7,262 nt of DNA. Origin: an uncultured Oscillospiraceae bacterium. Lineage in GTDB: Bacteria > Bacillota > Clostridia > Oscillospirales > Oscillospiraceae. The notes beneath the pieces were generated by a model. It was given only the letters and a program-made list of their open reading frames with translations. It made no database searches and was not told where the DNA came from. Made by a program: the position numbers and the translations under genes. The DNA is taken from the NCBI GenBank assembly GCA_900762005.1, contig CAAFEV010000293.1:1-7262 (forward strand). Reading direction: 5' to 3'. This document shows, piece after piece, positions 1 to 7,262 of the stretch. How positions within the stretch are numbered: the first letter of the stretch is position 1; each line of letters begins with the position of its first letter.

Positions 1-7
1 ATAATTA

Positions 8-37
8 TTGACTCTGTGTAGAATTATTTGGTATGAT
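8..37 (+). promoter_or_regulatory. Sigma70-type promoter of the gdhA pair
   Basis: A -35 box TTGACT (8-13) and a -10 box TATGAT (32-37) are separated by 18 nt, each one base from the consensus. Transcription would start near position 44, giving an untranslated leader of about 36 nt before the ATG at 80. The leader shows no obvious hairpin or riboswitch. The same transcript probably covers both dehydrogenase genes because only 12 nt separate them. Sequence before position 1 is not available, so upstream operator sites cannot be judged. Confidence 0.7.
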
Positions 38-61
38 GCTTGTTAAGATGTGGAAATTTAA

Positions 62-1426
<1,365 letters not shown>

Positions 1427-1438
1427 GGGGGCTTCCCT

Positions 1439-2782
1439 ATGAACGAATATGCAAAAAGTATTGCGGCGCGCTTATCGGAGCGTTATGCAGGTCAGACGGA
1501 GTATCTGCAGTCCGCACTGACATTTTTGGAGATGGTTGACCCCGCGTTGGGCGATCCGCGCATTGCAAAAATGGATATTCTCACGCGCCTTTTGGAGCCT
1601 GACCGGCTGCTCTCCTTTTTAGTGCCGTGGGCGGATGACAGCGGTAAGGTCTTTACCAATCACGGTTACCGCGCACAGTTCAGCAATGCCATTGGTCCGT
1701 ACAAGGGCGGGCTGCGCTTTCATCCGGACGTCAATCCGTCGGTGGTGAAGTTTCTTGGCTTTGAACAGACCTTAAAAAATGCTATGACGGGGCTGCCCAT
1801 CGGCGGCGCGTCCGGCGGGGCGGACTTCGACCCGCGTGGAAAAACCGATCGCGAAATTATGCGCTTTTGTCAGTCTTTTATGATTTCCCTTTACCGTTAT
1901 ATCGGCGCAGACACGGATGTTCCCGCAGGCGATATCGGCGTGGGTGCACGCGAAATCGGCTACCTTTACGGTGAATACAAGCGGCTTTCCGGGCGCTCGG
2001 AGAGTAGCGCGCTGACCGGAAAGGGGCTGACCTACGGCGGCAGCAAGGTACGGCTCGAGGCGGCCGGCTTCGGTACCGTTTATTTCCTTGCGCGGATGCT
2101 GGAGCATCAAGGGCAGGTACCGGAGGGTAAGACGGTTGCCGTCTCCGGCTTCGGCAATATGGCATGGGGCGTTTGCAAAAAGGCTGCGGAGCTGGGCGCG
2201 AAGGTCATTACCCTATCGGGCCCGGACGGCTATATCTTTGACCCCGATGGAATTACCACGAAAGAAAAGCTGGATTTCCTTTTGAAAATGCGGGCAAGCC
2301 GTCACGACCGCGTGGAGGAATATGCAGAGCAATTCGGTGTTTTCTTTTCGGCGGGGAAGCGTCCGTGGGAGGTTCCGACGGACATCGCGATTCCCTGCGC
2401 GACGCAAAACGAGCTGAATGTCGAGGATGCCGTGCGCCTGCTCGGCAACGGCGTGAAGTACTATGTCGAAGCGGCAAATATGCCCGCGACAAGCGATGCG
2501 CTGCGGCTGCTGCGGCTGAGTCCGAACATTATGACCGCAGGCTCCAAGGCGGCCGGCTCCGGCGGCGTGGCGGTTTCCGCACTGGAAATGGTACAGAACC
2601 GACTGCGCTATAGCTGGTCGCGCAAGGAGGTTGATGCGCGTCTTCAAGGGATTATGAATGACATTTACGACGCTTCCTTTGCGGCTGCGGAGCAGTACCA
2701 CCTCGGCTATGATTTGATTGCAGGCAACGACATTGCCGCGTTCCAGCGCATTTCGCAGGCAATGATTGCGCAGGGCTTATAA
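1439..2782 (+). CDS. Glutamate dehydrogenase paralogue lacking the catalytic lysine (probable pseudoenzyme)
   Basis: A full-length 447-residue GDH-family protein that aligns without gaps to the numbering of C. symbiosum GDH as I recall it. Conserved: K89 (GPYKGG), Q110 and K113 (EQTLK), D165 (PAGDIGVG), T193 (LTGK), R205, N240 (GFGNMAWG), V377 and S380. Lost: the catalytic lysine in GGAKGG is Ser125 (TCC, 1811-1813), T209 of EATGYG is Ala (EAAGFG), and N373 of NAGGV is Gly (GSGGV). F238, P262 and D263 match the NAD-type pocket of C. symbiosum, unlike the gene upstream. The frame is intact with no stop or frameshift, and a good ribosome site (AAGGGG, 1425-1430, 8 nt before the ATG) overlaps the stop of the first gene, so it should be translated. 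Normal GDH catalysis is unlikely. A regulatory subunit of a mixed hexamer, or a ligand-binding protein, is possible; this is inference. Family assignment is certain, function is not. Confidence 0.93.
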   Translation: MNEYAKSIAARLSERYAGQTEYLQSALTFLEMVDPALGDPRIAKMDILTRLLEPDRLLSFLVPWADDSGKVFTNHGYRAQFSNAIGPYKGGLRFHPDVNPSVVKFLGFEQTLKNAMTGLPIGGASGGADFDPRGKTDREIMRFCQSFMISLYRYIGADTDVPAGDIGVGAREIGYLYGEYKRLSGRSESSALTGKGLTYGGSKVRLEAAGFGTVYFLARMLEHQGQVPEGKTVAVSGFGNMAWGVCKKAAELGAKVITLSGPDGYIFDPDGITTKEKLDFLLKMRASRHDRVEEYAEQFGVFFSAGKRPWEVPTDIAIPCATQNELNVEDAVRLLGNGVKYYVEAANMPATSDALRLLRLSPNIMTAGSKAAGSGGVAVSALEMVQNRLRYSWSRKEVDARLQGIMNDIYDASFAAAEQYHLGYDLIAGNDIAAFQRISQAMIAQGL

Positions 2783-2791
2783 TGATAATTA

Positions 2792-2821
2792 CACGGGGCT
2801 GCAAGACGATGCAGCCCCGTG
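2792..2821. terminator. Bidirectional hairpin terminator between the convergent GDH and htpG genes
   Basis: A perfect 12-bp stem (2792-2803 with 2810-2821, arm CACGGGGCTGCA) closes a 6-nt loop. It lies 10 nt after the stop of the second GDH gene and 5 nt past the htpG stop on the other strand. Flanks are AT-rich on both sides, but neither side has a clean run of Ts, so terminator strength in each direction is uncertain. Its position between two converging stop codons supports a shared role. Confidence 0.75.
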
Positions 2822-2825
2822 CTGT

Positions 2826-4718
2826 TTATTTGATTAGTTCGCAGACGAGGTCAGTGTAGGCTGTCGGGTCTTCCAACGGGAGGTTTGCCATCAGAAGTCC
2901 CTGACAGTAGAGCAGCTCGGCATATTGCTTTGCCTTTTCCGGTGCACTTTCGATTGCGTCGGAAAGTGCCTTCACGATGCCGTGCTCGGCATTGATTTCC
3001 AAAATTCTGCCGCAATGATAATTCGAGTCCGGCTCCACGGCGGCGAAGTACTTCTCCATTTCAAAGCTCATGCCGCCGTCCGGTGCCATGCTGACAGCGT
3101 GCGTGCCGAGTGCAGCGGAAAGACGTACCGCGCTCACCTTCTCGCCCAGCGTCTCCTTGAGGAAGGTCAGGCAGGGCTTGAGCTCCTCCGCTTTTTCCTC
3201 GGCGGACTTTTTCTCTGCATCGGTGGATAGCTCCAAATCGTCCGTCAGGACGTTTTTAAAGGCACGCTCGTCATAGGTGTTCAGGGTGCGCGGAATAAAC
3301 TCGTCCACCTGCTCACTCATCAGCAGCACGTCAAAGCCGCGCTCGCGCACCATGCGCACCTGCGGCAGCTTGGCAAGACGTTCGGCACTGTCGCCTGTTG
3401 CAAAATAGATGTGCTTTTGCGCTTCGGGCATGGCGGCACGGTATTCCTTGAGCGTGACCTCCTTGCCCTCCTTATCGGAGCGGAACTCGAGTAAATCCTG
3501 CAAAAGCTCCTTGTGCATTCCGTAATCGGAAACCAAGCCGTACTTGAGCTGTCTGCCGAAAGCGGCATAGAACTTTTCATAGTTCTCGCGGTCGTTTTCA
3601 AGCAGCCGCAGCAGCTCCGCCTTGATTTTCTTTTCCAGATTGGCTGCGATAACCTTTAATTCCCGCGTATGCTGCAGCATTTCACGGCTGATGTTCAGGC
3701 TCAGATCCTGCGTATCCACCACGCCGCGCACGAAACGGAAATGCTCCGGCAAAAGCTCGGCGCAGCGGTCCATAATCATCACGCCGGAGGAATAGAGCTG
3801 TAGGCCGGGCTTATAGTCCTTTGTGTAGAAGTCATAGGGTGCCTTCGCCGGAATGTAGAGCAGTGCTTTATAGGTCACGGCACCCTCGACGCTCAGGTGA
3901 ATGGTACTCAGCGGGGCTTCGTAGTCAAAAAATTTCTCCCGATAGAAGCTCTGATACTCCTCGTCGGTGATGTCCTTCTTCGCCTTTTGCCACAGCGGGA
4001 GCATGGAGTTCAAGGTCTGCTCTTCGGTGACGGTTTCGTACCTCGGCTCTTCACCGTCCTTGGTTTCCCCGGTCGGACGGCTGGTCTCGACCTCCATGCG
4101 AATCGGGTAACGAATATAGTCGGAATACTTGCGCACCAGCTCGCGCAGACGGTACTGCGAGAGGAAATCGGAGTACTTCTCGTCCTCGCCGTCCTGCTTG
4201 AGCGTCAGAATGACCTGCGTGCCGACACTGTCCTTTTCACAGGCAGAGATTGCGTAGCCGTCCGCTCCGGCGGATTCCCATTTCCACGCCTCGTCCGAAC
4301 CATACTTCCTGGAAATCACGCAGACCTTTTCCGCGACCATAAACGCGGAATAGAAGCCGACACCGAACTGACCGATGATGTCAATCTCATCCTTCTGTTC
4401 CATCTCCTTTTTGAACGCAAAGGAGCCGCTGTGCGCAATCGTGCCGAGATTTTCCTCCATCTCCTCACGGCTCATACCGATGCCGTTATCGGAGACGGTC
4501 AGCGTGTTGGCTTCCTTGTCCGCCGTTAGATGAATGCAGAAGTCGCTGCGGCTCAGGCCGACGGATTCGTCCGTCAATGCCTGATACGCCAGCTTGTCGA
4601 TGGCATCGGAGGCGTTGGAAATCAACTCACGCAGGAAAATCTCCTTGTGAGTATAAATAGAGTTAATCATTAAATCCAGCAGTCGCTTAGATTCAGCCTT
4701 GAATTGCTTTTTTGCCAT
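2826..4718 (-). CDS. htpG: Molecular chaperone HtpG (bacterial Hsp90)
   Basis: A cytosolic ATP-dependent homodimeric chaperone that helps client proteins fold late, often with DnaK. The N-terminal GHKL ATPase domain is unmistakable: EIFLRELISNASDA (E31 catalytic, N35 binding Mg-ATP), SDNGIGM (D77 contacting adenine), GTIAHSGS as the lid, and IGQFGVGFYSAFMVA. The middle domain holds LNISREMLQ, with R345 as the ATP-sensing arginine. A C-terminal dimerisation domain follows, with no MEEVD tail, as usual in bacteria. The length of 630 residues is normal. The frame also has ATGs at 4730 and 4724. The Shine-Dalgarno AAAGG (4731-4735) abuts the first, is 6 nt from the second and 12 nt from 4718. Starting at MAKKQFKAE matches the usual family N-terminus, but 4724 is a serious alternative. 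The gene stands alone under its own promoter and a CIRCE operator and runs convergent to the GDH pair. Confidence 0.97.
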   Translation of the reverse strand: MAKKQFKAESKRLLDLMINSIYTHKEIFLRELISNASDAIDKLAYQALTDESVGLSRSDFCIHLTADKEANTLTVSDNGIGMSREEMEENLGTIAHSGSFAFKKEMEQKDEIDIIGQFGVGFYSAFMVAEKVCVISRKYGSDEAWKWESAGADGYAISACEKDSVGTQVILTLKQDGEDEKYSDFLSQYRLRELVRKYSDYIRYPIRMEVETSRPTGETKDGEEPRYETVTEEQTLNSMLPLWQKAKKDITDEEYQSFYREKFFDYEAPLSTIHLSVEGAVTYKALLYIPAKAPYDFYTKDYKPGLQLYSSGVMIMDRCAELLPEHFRFVRGVVDTQDLSLNISREMLQHTRELKVIAANLEKKIKAELLRLLENDRENYEKFYAAFGRQLKYGLVSDYGMHKELLQDLLEFRSDKEGKEVTLKEYRAAMPEAQKHIYFATGDSAERLAKLPQVRMVRERGFDVLLMSEQVDEFIPRTLNTYDERAFKNVLTDDLELSTDAEKKSAEEKAEELKPCLTFLKETLGEKVSAVRLSAALGTHAVSMAPDGGMSFEMEKYFAAVEPDSNYHCGRILEINAEHGIVKALSDAIESAPEKAKQYAELLYCQGLLMANLPLEDPTAYTDLVCELIK

Positions 4719-4742
4719 ATTCATTCTCATCCTTTGTATGAA

Positions 4743-4769
4743 TTGGCACTCTTTGCCATTGAGTGCTAA
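4743..4769 (-). promoter_or_regulatory. CIRCE operator (HrcA repressor site) of htpG
   Basis: Read on the minus strand the site is TTAGCACTC, nine nt, then GAGTGCCAA. The known CIRCE consensus is TTAGCACTC-N9-GAGTGCTAA, so 17 of 18 arm positions match and the spacer length is exact. The predicted transcription start (near 4767) falls inside the upstream arm, the classical placement for HrcA repression released by heat or by shortage of free GroEL. The hrcA gene itself is not in the window. The divergent ABC-F start codon is more than 100 nt away, so control of that gene from this site is unlikely. Confidence 0.9.
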
Positions 4770-4773
4770 TGCT

Positions 4774-4801
4774 ATTATAGCGCAGTTTTTCGATTTTGCA
4801 A
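4774..4801 (-). promoter_or_regulatory. Sigma70-type promoter of htpG
   Basis: On the minus strand a perfect -10 box TATAAT occupies 4779-4774. A TTGCAA hexamer (4801-4796, four of six matches to the -35 consensus) lies 16 nt upstream. The CIRCE element begins 4 nt downstream of the -10 box. A vegetative promoter under a repressor is the normal HrcA arrangement, so no special heat-shock sigma factor is needed. Confidence 0.75.
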
Positions 4802-4825
4802 GCCCTGTTCCGAAAATTTTTTTAC

Positions 4826-4854
4826 TTTATTTATGGACGGTTCTGTGATACACT
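4826..4854 (+). promoter_or_regulatory. Possible weak promoter of the ABC-F gene
   Basis: The best candidate on the plus strand is a -10-like TACACT (4849-4854), with a poor -35-like TTTATT (4826-4831) 17 nt before it. The matches are only four and three of six. The ABC-F gene must have a promoter in the 145-nt divergent gap or read through from upstream, but this placement is tentative. Confidence 0.25.
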
Positions 4855-4875
4855 AGCAGCAAGAGGTGAGGACGA

Positions 4876-6483
4876 ATGATTACAGTATCTAATCTTGCGC
4901 TGCAGTTCGGCGGCAGCGTTTTGTTTCAGCAAGTCGATTTGCAGTTTACCGCAGGCAACTGCTACGGCGTGATCGGCGCAAACGGCGCGGGTAAATCCAC
5001 ATTTTTGAAGCTCCTGTCCGGCGAACTGGAGTCCACCAAGGGCGAGATTTTTATTAAGCCCGGAAAACGGATGTCGGTTTTGAAGCAGGATCAATTTGCC
5101 TTTGACGATTACTCGGTGCTGGACACCGTGATGATGGGTAATGCGCGGCTTTATGAGGTCATGAAGCAGAAGGACGCGCTTTACGCAAAACCTGATTTTA
5201 CCGACGAGGACGGACTGCTCGCCTCGGATTTGGAAATCGAATTTGCGGAGATGAACGGCTGGGAGGCAGAGTCTGACGCAAGCCGTATTTTGCAGGGGCT
5301 TGGCATTCCGACCGCGCAGCATGAGACGATGATGCGTGAGCTGGACGGTCGTCTGAAAGTTAAAGTTCTGCTGGCACAGGCACTGTTCGGTCAGCCGGAT
5401 ATTATTCTGCTGGACGAACCGACGAACAACCTGGATATTGAATCGATTGACTGGCTGGAGAATTTTATTTTAGACTACGAGGATACCGGGCTGGTGATTG
5501 TCGTCAGCCATGACCGTCACTTTTTGAATACCGTCTGCACGAATATTGTGGACATTGACTACGGCAAAATCAAGCAGTATGTCGGCAACTATGATTTCTG
5601 GTATGAATCCAGCCAACTGATGCAGCAGTTAATCCGTAACAAAAACAAACGCAATGAGGAAAAAATCGAGGAGCTGCAGGCGTTTATCTCGCGCTTTTCC
5701 GCGAACAAGGCGAAAAGTAAGCAGGCAACCGCCCGCCGCCGTCTGCTCGACAAGCTCTCATTGGAGGAAATGCCCGCCTCCTCGCGCCGCTATCCCTTTG
5801 TCGGCTTTACCCGGGAACGCGAAATCGGCAAGGACATCCTCTTTGTCACGGAGCTGTCAAAGACGGCGGACGGCGTAAAGCTGCTCGATAAGGTCTCCTT
5901 TACGGTTCAGAAAAATGATAAGATTGCCCTTGTCGGCGAAAATGAACTGGCCCAGACGACCCTGTTCAAGCTACTGACAGGTGAGCTGGAGCCGGACAGC
6001 GGATCAATTAAGTGGGGTGTTTCCAGCTCGCAGAGCTATTTCCCGAAAGACAACAGCAGCTATTTTGACGGCTGCTCGGACTCCCTTGTGGACTGGCTGC
6101 GGCAGTTTTCCGCAAAAAAGGATGACGTTTATCTGCGCGGCTTTCTCGGAAGAATGCTCTTTTCCGGTGAGGACGTGTTTAAGCCCGTGAACGTGCTCTC
6201 CGGCGGCGAAAAGGTGCGCTGTATGCTCTCGCGCATGATGCTCTCCGGCGCAAATGTTCTGCTGCTTGACCAGCCGACCAACCATCTGGACATGGAGTCC
6301 ATTCAGGCGGTTAACAAGGGTATGATTGCTTTCCCGGGGAATATCCTCTTTGCATCGCATGACCACGAGCTACTGCAATCGGTTGCCAATCGGATTATCG
6401 AATTCCGCCCGGACGGGAGCATCTGCGACCGCGTCGGCACCTATGACGAATATCTCGCTTACAAGCGCGAACAGGGGAGATAA
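4876..6483 (+). CDS. ABC-F family ATPase, YbiT-like, with one degenerate ATP site
   Basis: A soluble twin-ATPase of the ABC-F class, whose members act on the ribosome; it has no membrane domain. Length is 535 residues, close to E. coli YbiT (about 530). NBD1 has Walker A GANGAGKST (34-42), QDQFAF, Walker B ILLDEPTNNLD (Glu181) and VSHDRHFL. The region around 76-135 corresponds to the arm. The charged linker includes RFSANKAKSKQAT (273-285), a hallmark shared with YbiT. NBD2 keeps the signature LSGGEK (441-446) and an ASHDHEL switch. However, its Walker A reads GENELAQTT (354-362, Gln360 for Lys) and its Walker B reads LLLDQPTNHLD (Gln466 for Glu). The NBD1 signature is LDGRLK (156-161) instead of LSGGEK. 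The start has a good ribosome site (GAGGTGA, 4863-4869). The gene is monocistronic, divergent from htpG and closed by a strong hairpin. The subfamily is clear, but its exact job (translation factor or antibiotic protection) cannot be told from sequence; YbiT resemblance favours the former. Confidence 0.93.
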   Translation: MITVSNLALQFGGSVLFQQVDLQFTAGNCYGVIGANGAGKSTFLKLLSGELESTKGEIFIKPGKRMSVLKQDQFAFDDYSVLDTVMMGNARLYEVMKQKDALYAKPDFTDEDGLLASDLEIEFAEMNGWEAESDASRILQGLGIPTAQHETMMRELDGRLKVKVLLAQALFGQPDIILLDEPTNNLDIESIDWLENFILDYEDTGLVIVVSHDRHFLNTVCTNIVDIDYGKIKQYVGNYDFWYESSQLMQQLIRNKNKRNEEKIEELQAFISRFSANKAKSKQATARRRLLDKLSLEEMPASSRRYPFVGFTREREIGKDILFVTELSKTADGVKLLDKVSFTVQKNDKIALVGENELAQTTLFKLLTGELEPDSGSIKWGVSSSQSYFPKDNSSYFDGCSDSLVDWLRQFSAKKDDVYLRGFLGRMLFSGEDVFKPVNVLSGGEKVRCMLSRMMLSGANVLLLDQPTNHLDMESIQAVNKGMIAFPGNILFASHDHELLQSVANRIIEFRPDGSICDRVGTYDEYLAYKREQGR

Positions 6484-6503
6484 TTGTTCGTTCGATTCAA
6501 AAT

Positions 6504-6547
6504 GCCGCCCGCCGAAAAGAGCGTGCTTCTTTTCGGCGGGCGGCTTT
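6504..6547 (+). terminator. Strong hairpin terminator after the ABC-F gene
   Basis: A perfect 17-bp inverted repeat (6504-6520 with 6528-6544) has a GC-rich base, an AT-rich top and a 7-nt loop. It starts 20 nt after the stop codon. Only three Ts follow on the plus strand. On the minus strand the stem is followed by ATTTT, so it could also stop transcripts arriving from the DUF1697 gene. Confidence 0.75.
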
Positions 6548-6564
6548 CGGTCGCTCATAGGTCA

Positions 6565-6660
6565 GGTGTTCGGCGGCGGGACTCCGTCAGCGATAACAAG
6601 ATGCGGCGTACCCCTTGCGGGTAAGCCCCCGCCCTACGGGAGCGGCGGAGGGGCCGGGGA
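6565..6660. repeat. GC-rich intergenic stretch, possible dispersed repeat
   Basis: This stretch is markedly richer in GC than its surroundings. It contains an imperfect dyad: CCCC-CGCC (6626-6633) can pair with GGCG-GA-GGGG (6644-6653), leaving the GA as a bulge. On the minus strand it reads with a CGTAGGGCGGGGG motif. Similar GTAGGG-GCGGGG motifs are, from memory, common between genes of Ruminococcaceae. There is no coding signal. Assignment as a repeat cannot be proved from one copy. Confidence 0.35.
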
Positions 6661-6670
6661 TGGAAAACGG

Positions 6671-6732
6671 GGGTTCTCTCCCTCAGTCGCCTAAGGCGAC
6701 AGCTCCCTCCTCAGAGGGAGCCAAGGGAGCAT
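6671..6732. repeat. Palindromic dispersed-repeat-like element with three-stem fold
   Basis: Three perfect stems nest here. An outer stem pairs CTCCCT (6678-6683) with AGGGAG (6724-6729). It encloses hairpin GTCGCC-TAA-GGCGAC (6686-6700) and hairpin GCTCCCTC-CTCA-GAGGGAGC (6702-6721). Together they form a compact three-way junction. The sequence style (CCCTCAGTCGCC...GGCGACAGCTCCCTC...GAGGGAGCCAAGGGAGC) resembles intergenic repeats I recall from Faecalibacterium and relatives. Only one copy is in the window, so repetition is from memory and not shown. Confidence 0.6.
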
Positions 6733-6784
6733 ACAGGGTGGTTCCATTTATTGTGGATTCAGACCCGGCGTGCTTAAGCCGTGC

Positions 6785-7262
6785 TCACATCCCGCAGATT
6801 TTCCGGACAGTACCCGCTGTTCGGATGGTCAGCTTGCTGCCGATATTGACAGCGGCTGTTTTTGACCACCAGTTTGTCTTTTGGTAGTCCTTGCGGCGAA
6901 AGGACCAGAATATGATTTCCTTGTAAGCCTGTATTTGCTCTAATCCATCCTTCGGTGCTCCGATTTCGCGGGATATCTCATGAAACGTCGCCGGCTTCAG
7001 AATGAAAATGAGATTGTCATATCGCTCTTTATCCCCGGTTCCCCACCAGTCGGGAGCATGCAGCAGGACATCCTCCAATTCATCCTTGGAAATCACAAAC
7101 ACGGGGATATTCAGGGAAAACCTTTCTTTTATCATCCGTTCAAGCTGACTGCAAAGGAGCTTTTTGTCCTCCTGATTGCATGAAAAAGCAATATTTCCGC
7201 TGTTTAAATAGGTTCTGACATCGGTAAAGCCGAGTTCCTCAAAGCCGAGCTTTAACTCTGCC
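6785..7262 (-). CDS. DUF1697 family protein (N-terminal end outside the window)
   Basis: The frame is open from the right edge of the window down to a TGA at 6785-6787, giving 158 residues. Before an internal Met at 7135 it reads AELKLGFEELGFTDVRTYLNSGNIAFS, the characteristic early part of DUF1697 proteins. These normally start about 20 residues further out with a motif like ALLRGINVGG, so the true start lies beyond 7262 and the Met at 7135 is not the start. The C-terminal part has DWWGT, the motif FWSFRRKDYQKTNWWSK and KLTIRTAGTVRKI, also typical. The predicted full length of about 180 residues fits the family. These are small soluble proteins of unknown function. No membrane segment or signal peptide is visible. 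The gene converges on the ABC-F gene. Confidence 0.88.
   Translation of the reverse strand, partial: AELKLGFEELGFTDVRTYLNSGNIAFSCNQEDKKLLCSQLERMIKERFSLNIPVFVISKDELEDVLLHAPDWWGTGDKERYDNLIFILKPATFHEISREIGAPKDGLEQIQAYKEIIFWSFRRKDYQKTNWWSKTAAVNIGSKLTIRTAGTVRKICGM

Larger units (their letters stand above)
6484..6784. other. Non-coding interval between the ABC-F and DUF1697 genes
   Basis: This 301-nt gap separates two converging genes. It contains the ABC-F terminator (6504-6547), a GC-rich stretch with weak dyads (6565-6660), and a palindromic repeat-like element (about 6671-6732). The last 50 nt before the DUF1697 stop have only a short GCTTAAGC palindrome and no convincing terminator. Two open frames cross the gap on the plus strand, but they are by-products of the repeats and of the ABC-F gene, not genes. 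Confidence 0.7.

Noticed and set aside
2213..2701. 162-codon minus-strand frame inside the second GDH
   Set aside because: It mirrors the conserved GDH coenzyme domain and has no independent evidence.
1439..2782. Second GDH as a decayed pseudogene
   Set aside because: The frame is full length with no stop or frameshift, most binding residues and all structural motifs are kept, and translation signals are good. Loss of catalysis does not look like gene decay.
3897..4529. 210-codon open frame on the plus strand inside htpG
   Set aside because: It is wholly antisense to the clear HtpG ATPase and middle domains, has no recognisable motif, and arises from codon bias of the real gene.
4743..4769. 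The inverted repeat upstream of htpG as a terminator of a plus-strand transcript
   Set aside because: Arm sequence and the 9-nt spacing match CIRCE almost exactly, and it sits just downstream of a TATAAT box on the minus strand.
4831..5322. 163-codon open frame on the minus strand over the ABC-F start and the divergent gap
   Set aside because: It is antisense to well-conserved ABC-F NBD1 sequence and has no family resemblance.
6326..6694. 122-codon plus-strand frame running from the ABC-F gene into the intergenic repeats
   Set aside because: It overlaps the end of the ABC-F gene out of frame, and its tail is low-complexity translation of the terminator and GC-rich block.
6615..6887. 90-codon plus-strand frame across the palindromic element
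   Set aside because: Its peptide is simply the translated repeat followed by antisense of DUF1697; such frames are typical false genes over these repeats.

Overview
The window looks like chromosomal DNA from a low-to-mid GC Gram-positive anaerobe, most likely a gut clostridium of the Oscillospiraceae/Ruminococcaceae type. Three things point that way: the two glutamate dehydrogenases resemble the Clostridium symbiosum enzyme, there is a CIRCE operator (HrcA-type heat-shock control), and there is a palindromic intergenic repeat of a kind I associate with that family. No mobile element, CRISPR array, rRNA or tRNA was seen.

Layout. A sigma70-type promoter (8-37) drives two tandem, co-oriented genes of the hexameric glutamate dehydrogenase (GDH) family, gdhA (80-1426) and a paralogue (1439-2782), 12 nt apart. 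A bidirectional hairpin (2792-2821) separates them from htpG, which converges from the other strand (2826-4718). htpG has its own promoter, with a near-perfect CIRCE operator at its start point (4743-4769). Transcribed divergently from htpG is a YbiT-like ABC-F ATPase (4876-6483), followed by a strong hairpin terminator. About 300 bp of non-coding DNA (6484-6784) then holds the terminator, a GC-rich stretch and a dispersed-repeat-like palindromic element. The window ends inside a DUF1697 gene on the minus strand, cut at its N-terminal end.

Biology. The first GDH keeps every catalytic residue I checked and carries an NADP-type coenzyme pocket. The second is intact over its full length but has serine at the catalytic lysine (K125 in C. 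symbiosum numbering), has also lost T209 and N373, and keeps an NAD-type pocket. The pair therefore looks like an active enzyme plus a pseudoenzyme, possibly a regulatory subunit; this is the most interesting signal here. Second, the ABC-F protein shows coordinated decay of one of its two composite ATP sites: NBD2 Walker A and catalytic Glu are lost and the NBD1 signature is degenerate, while the other site is intact. Third, htpG appears to be in the HrcA/CIRCE regulon rather than controlled as in Bacillus.

All assignments come from reading the sequence and from memory of the protein families. No database search was run.
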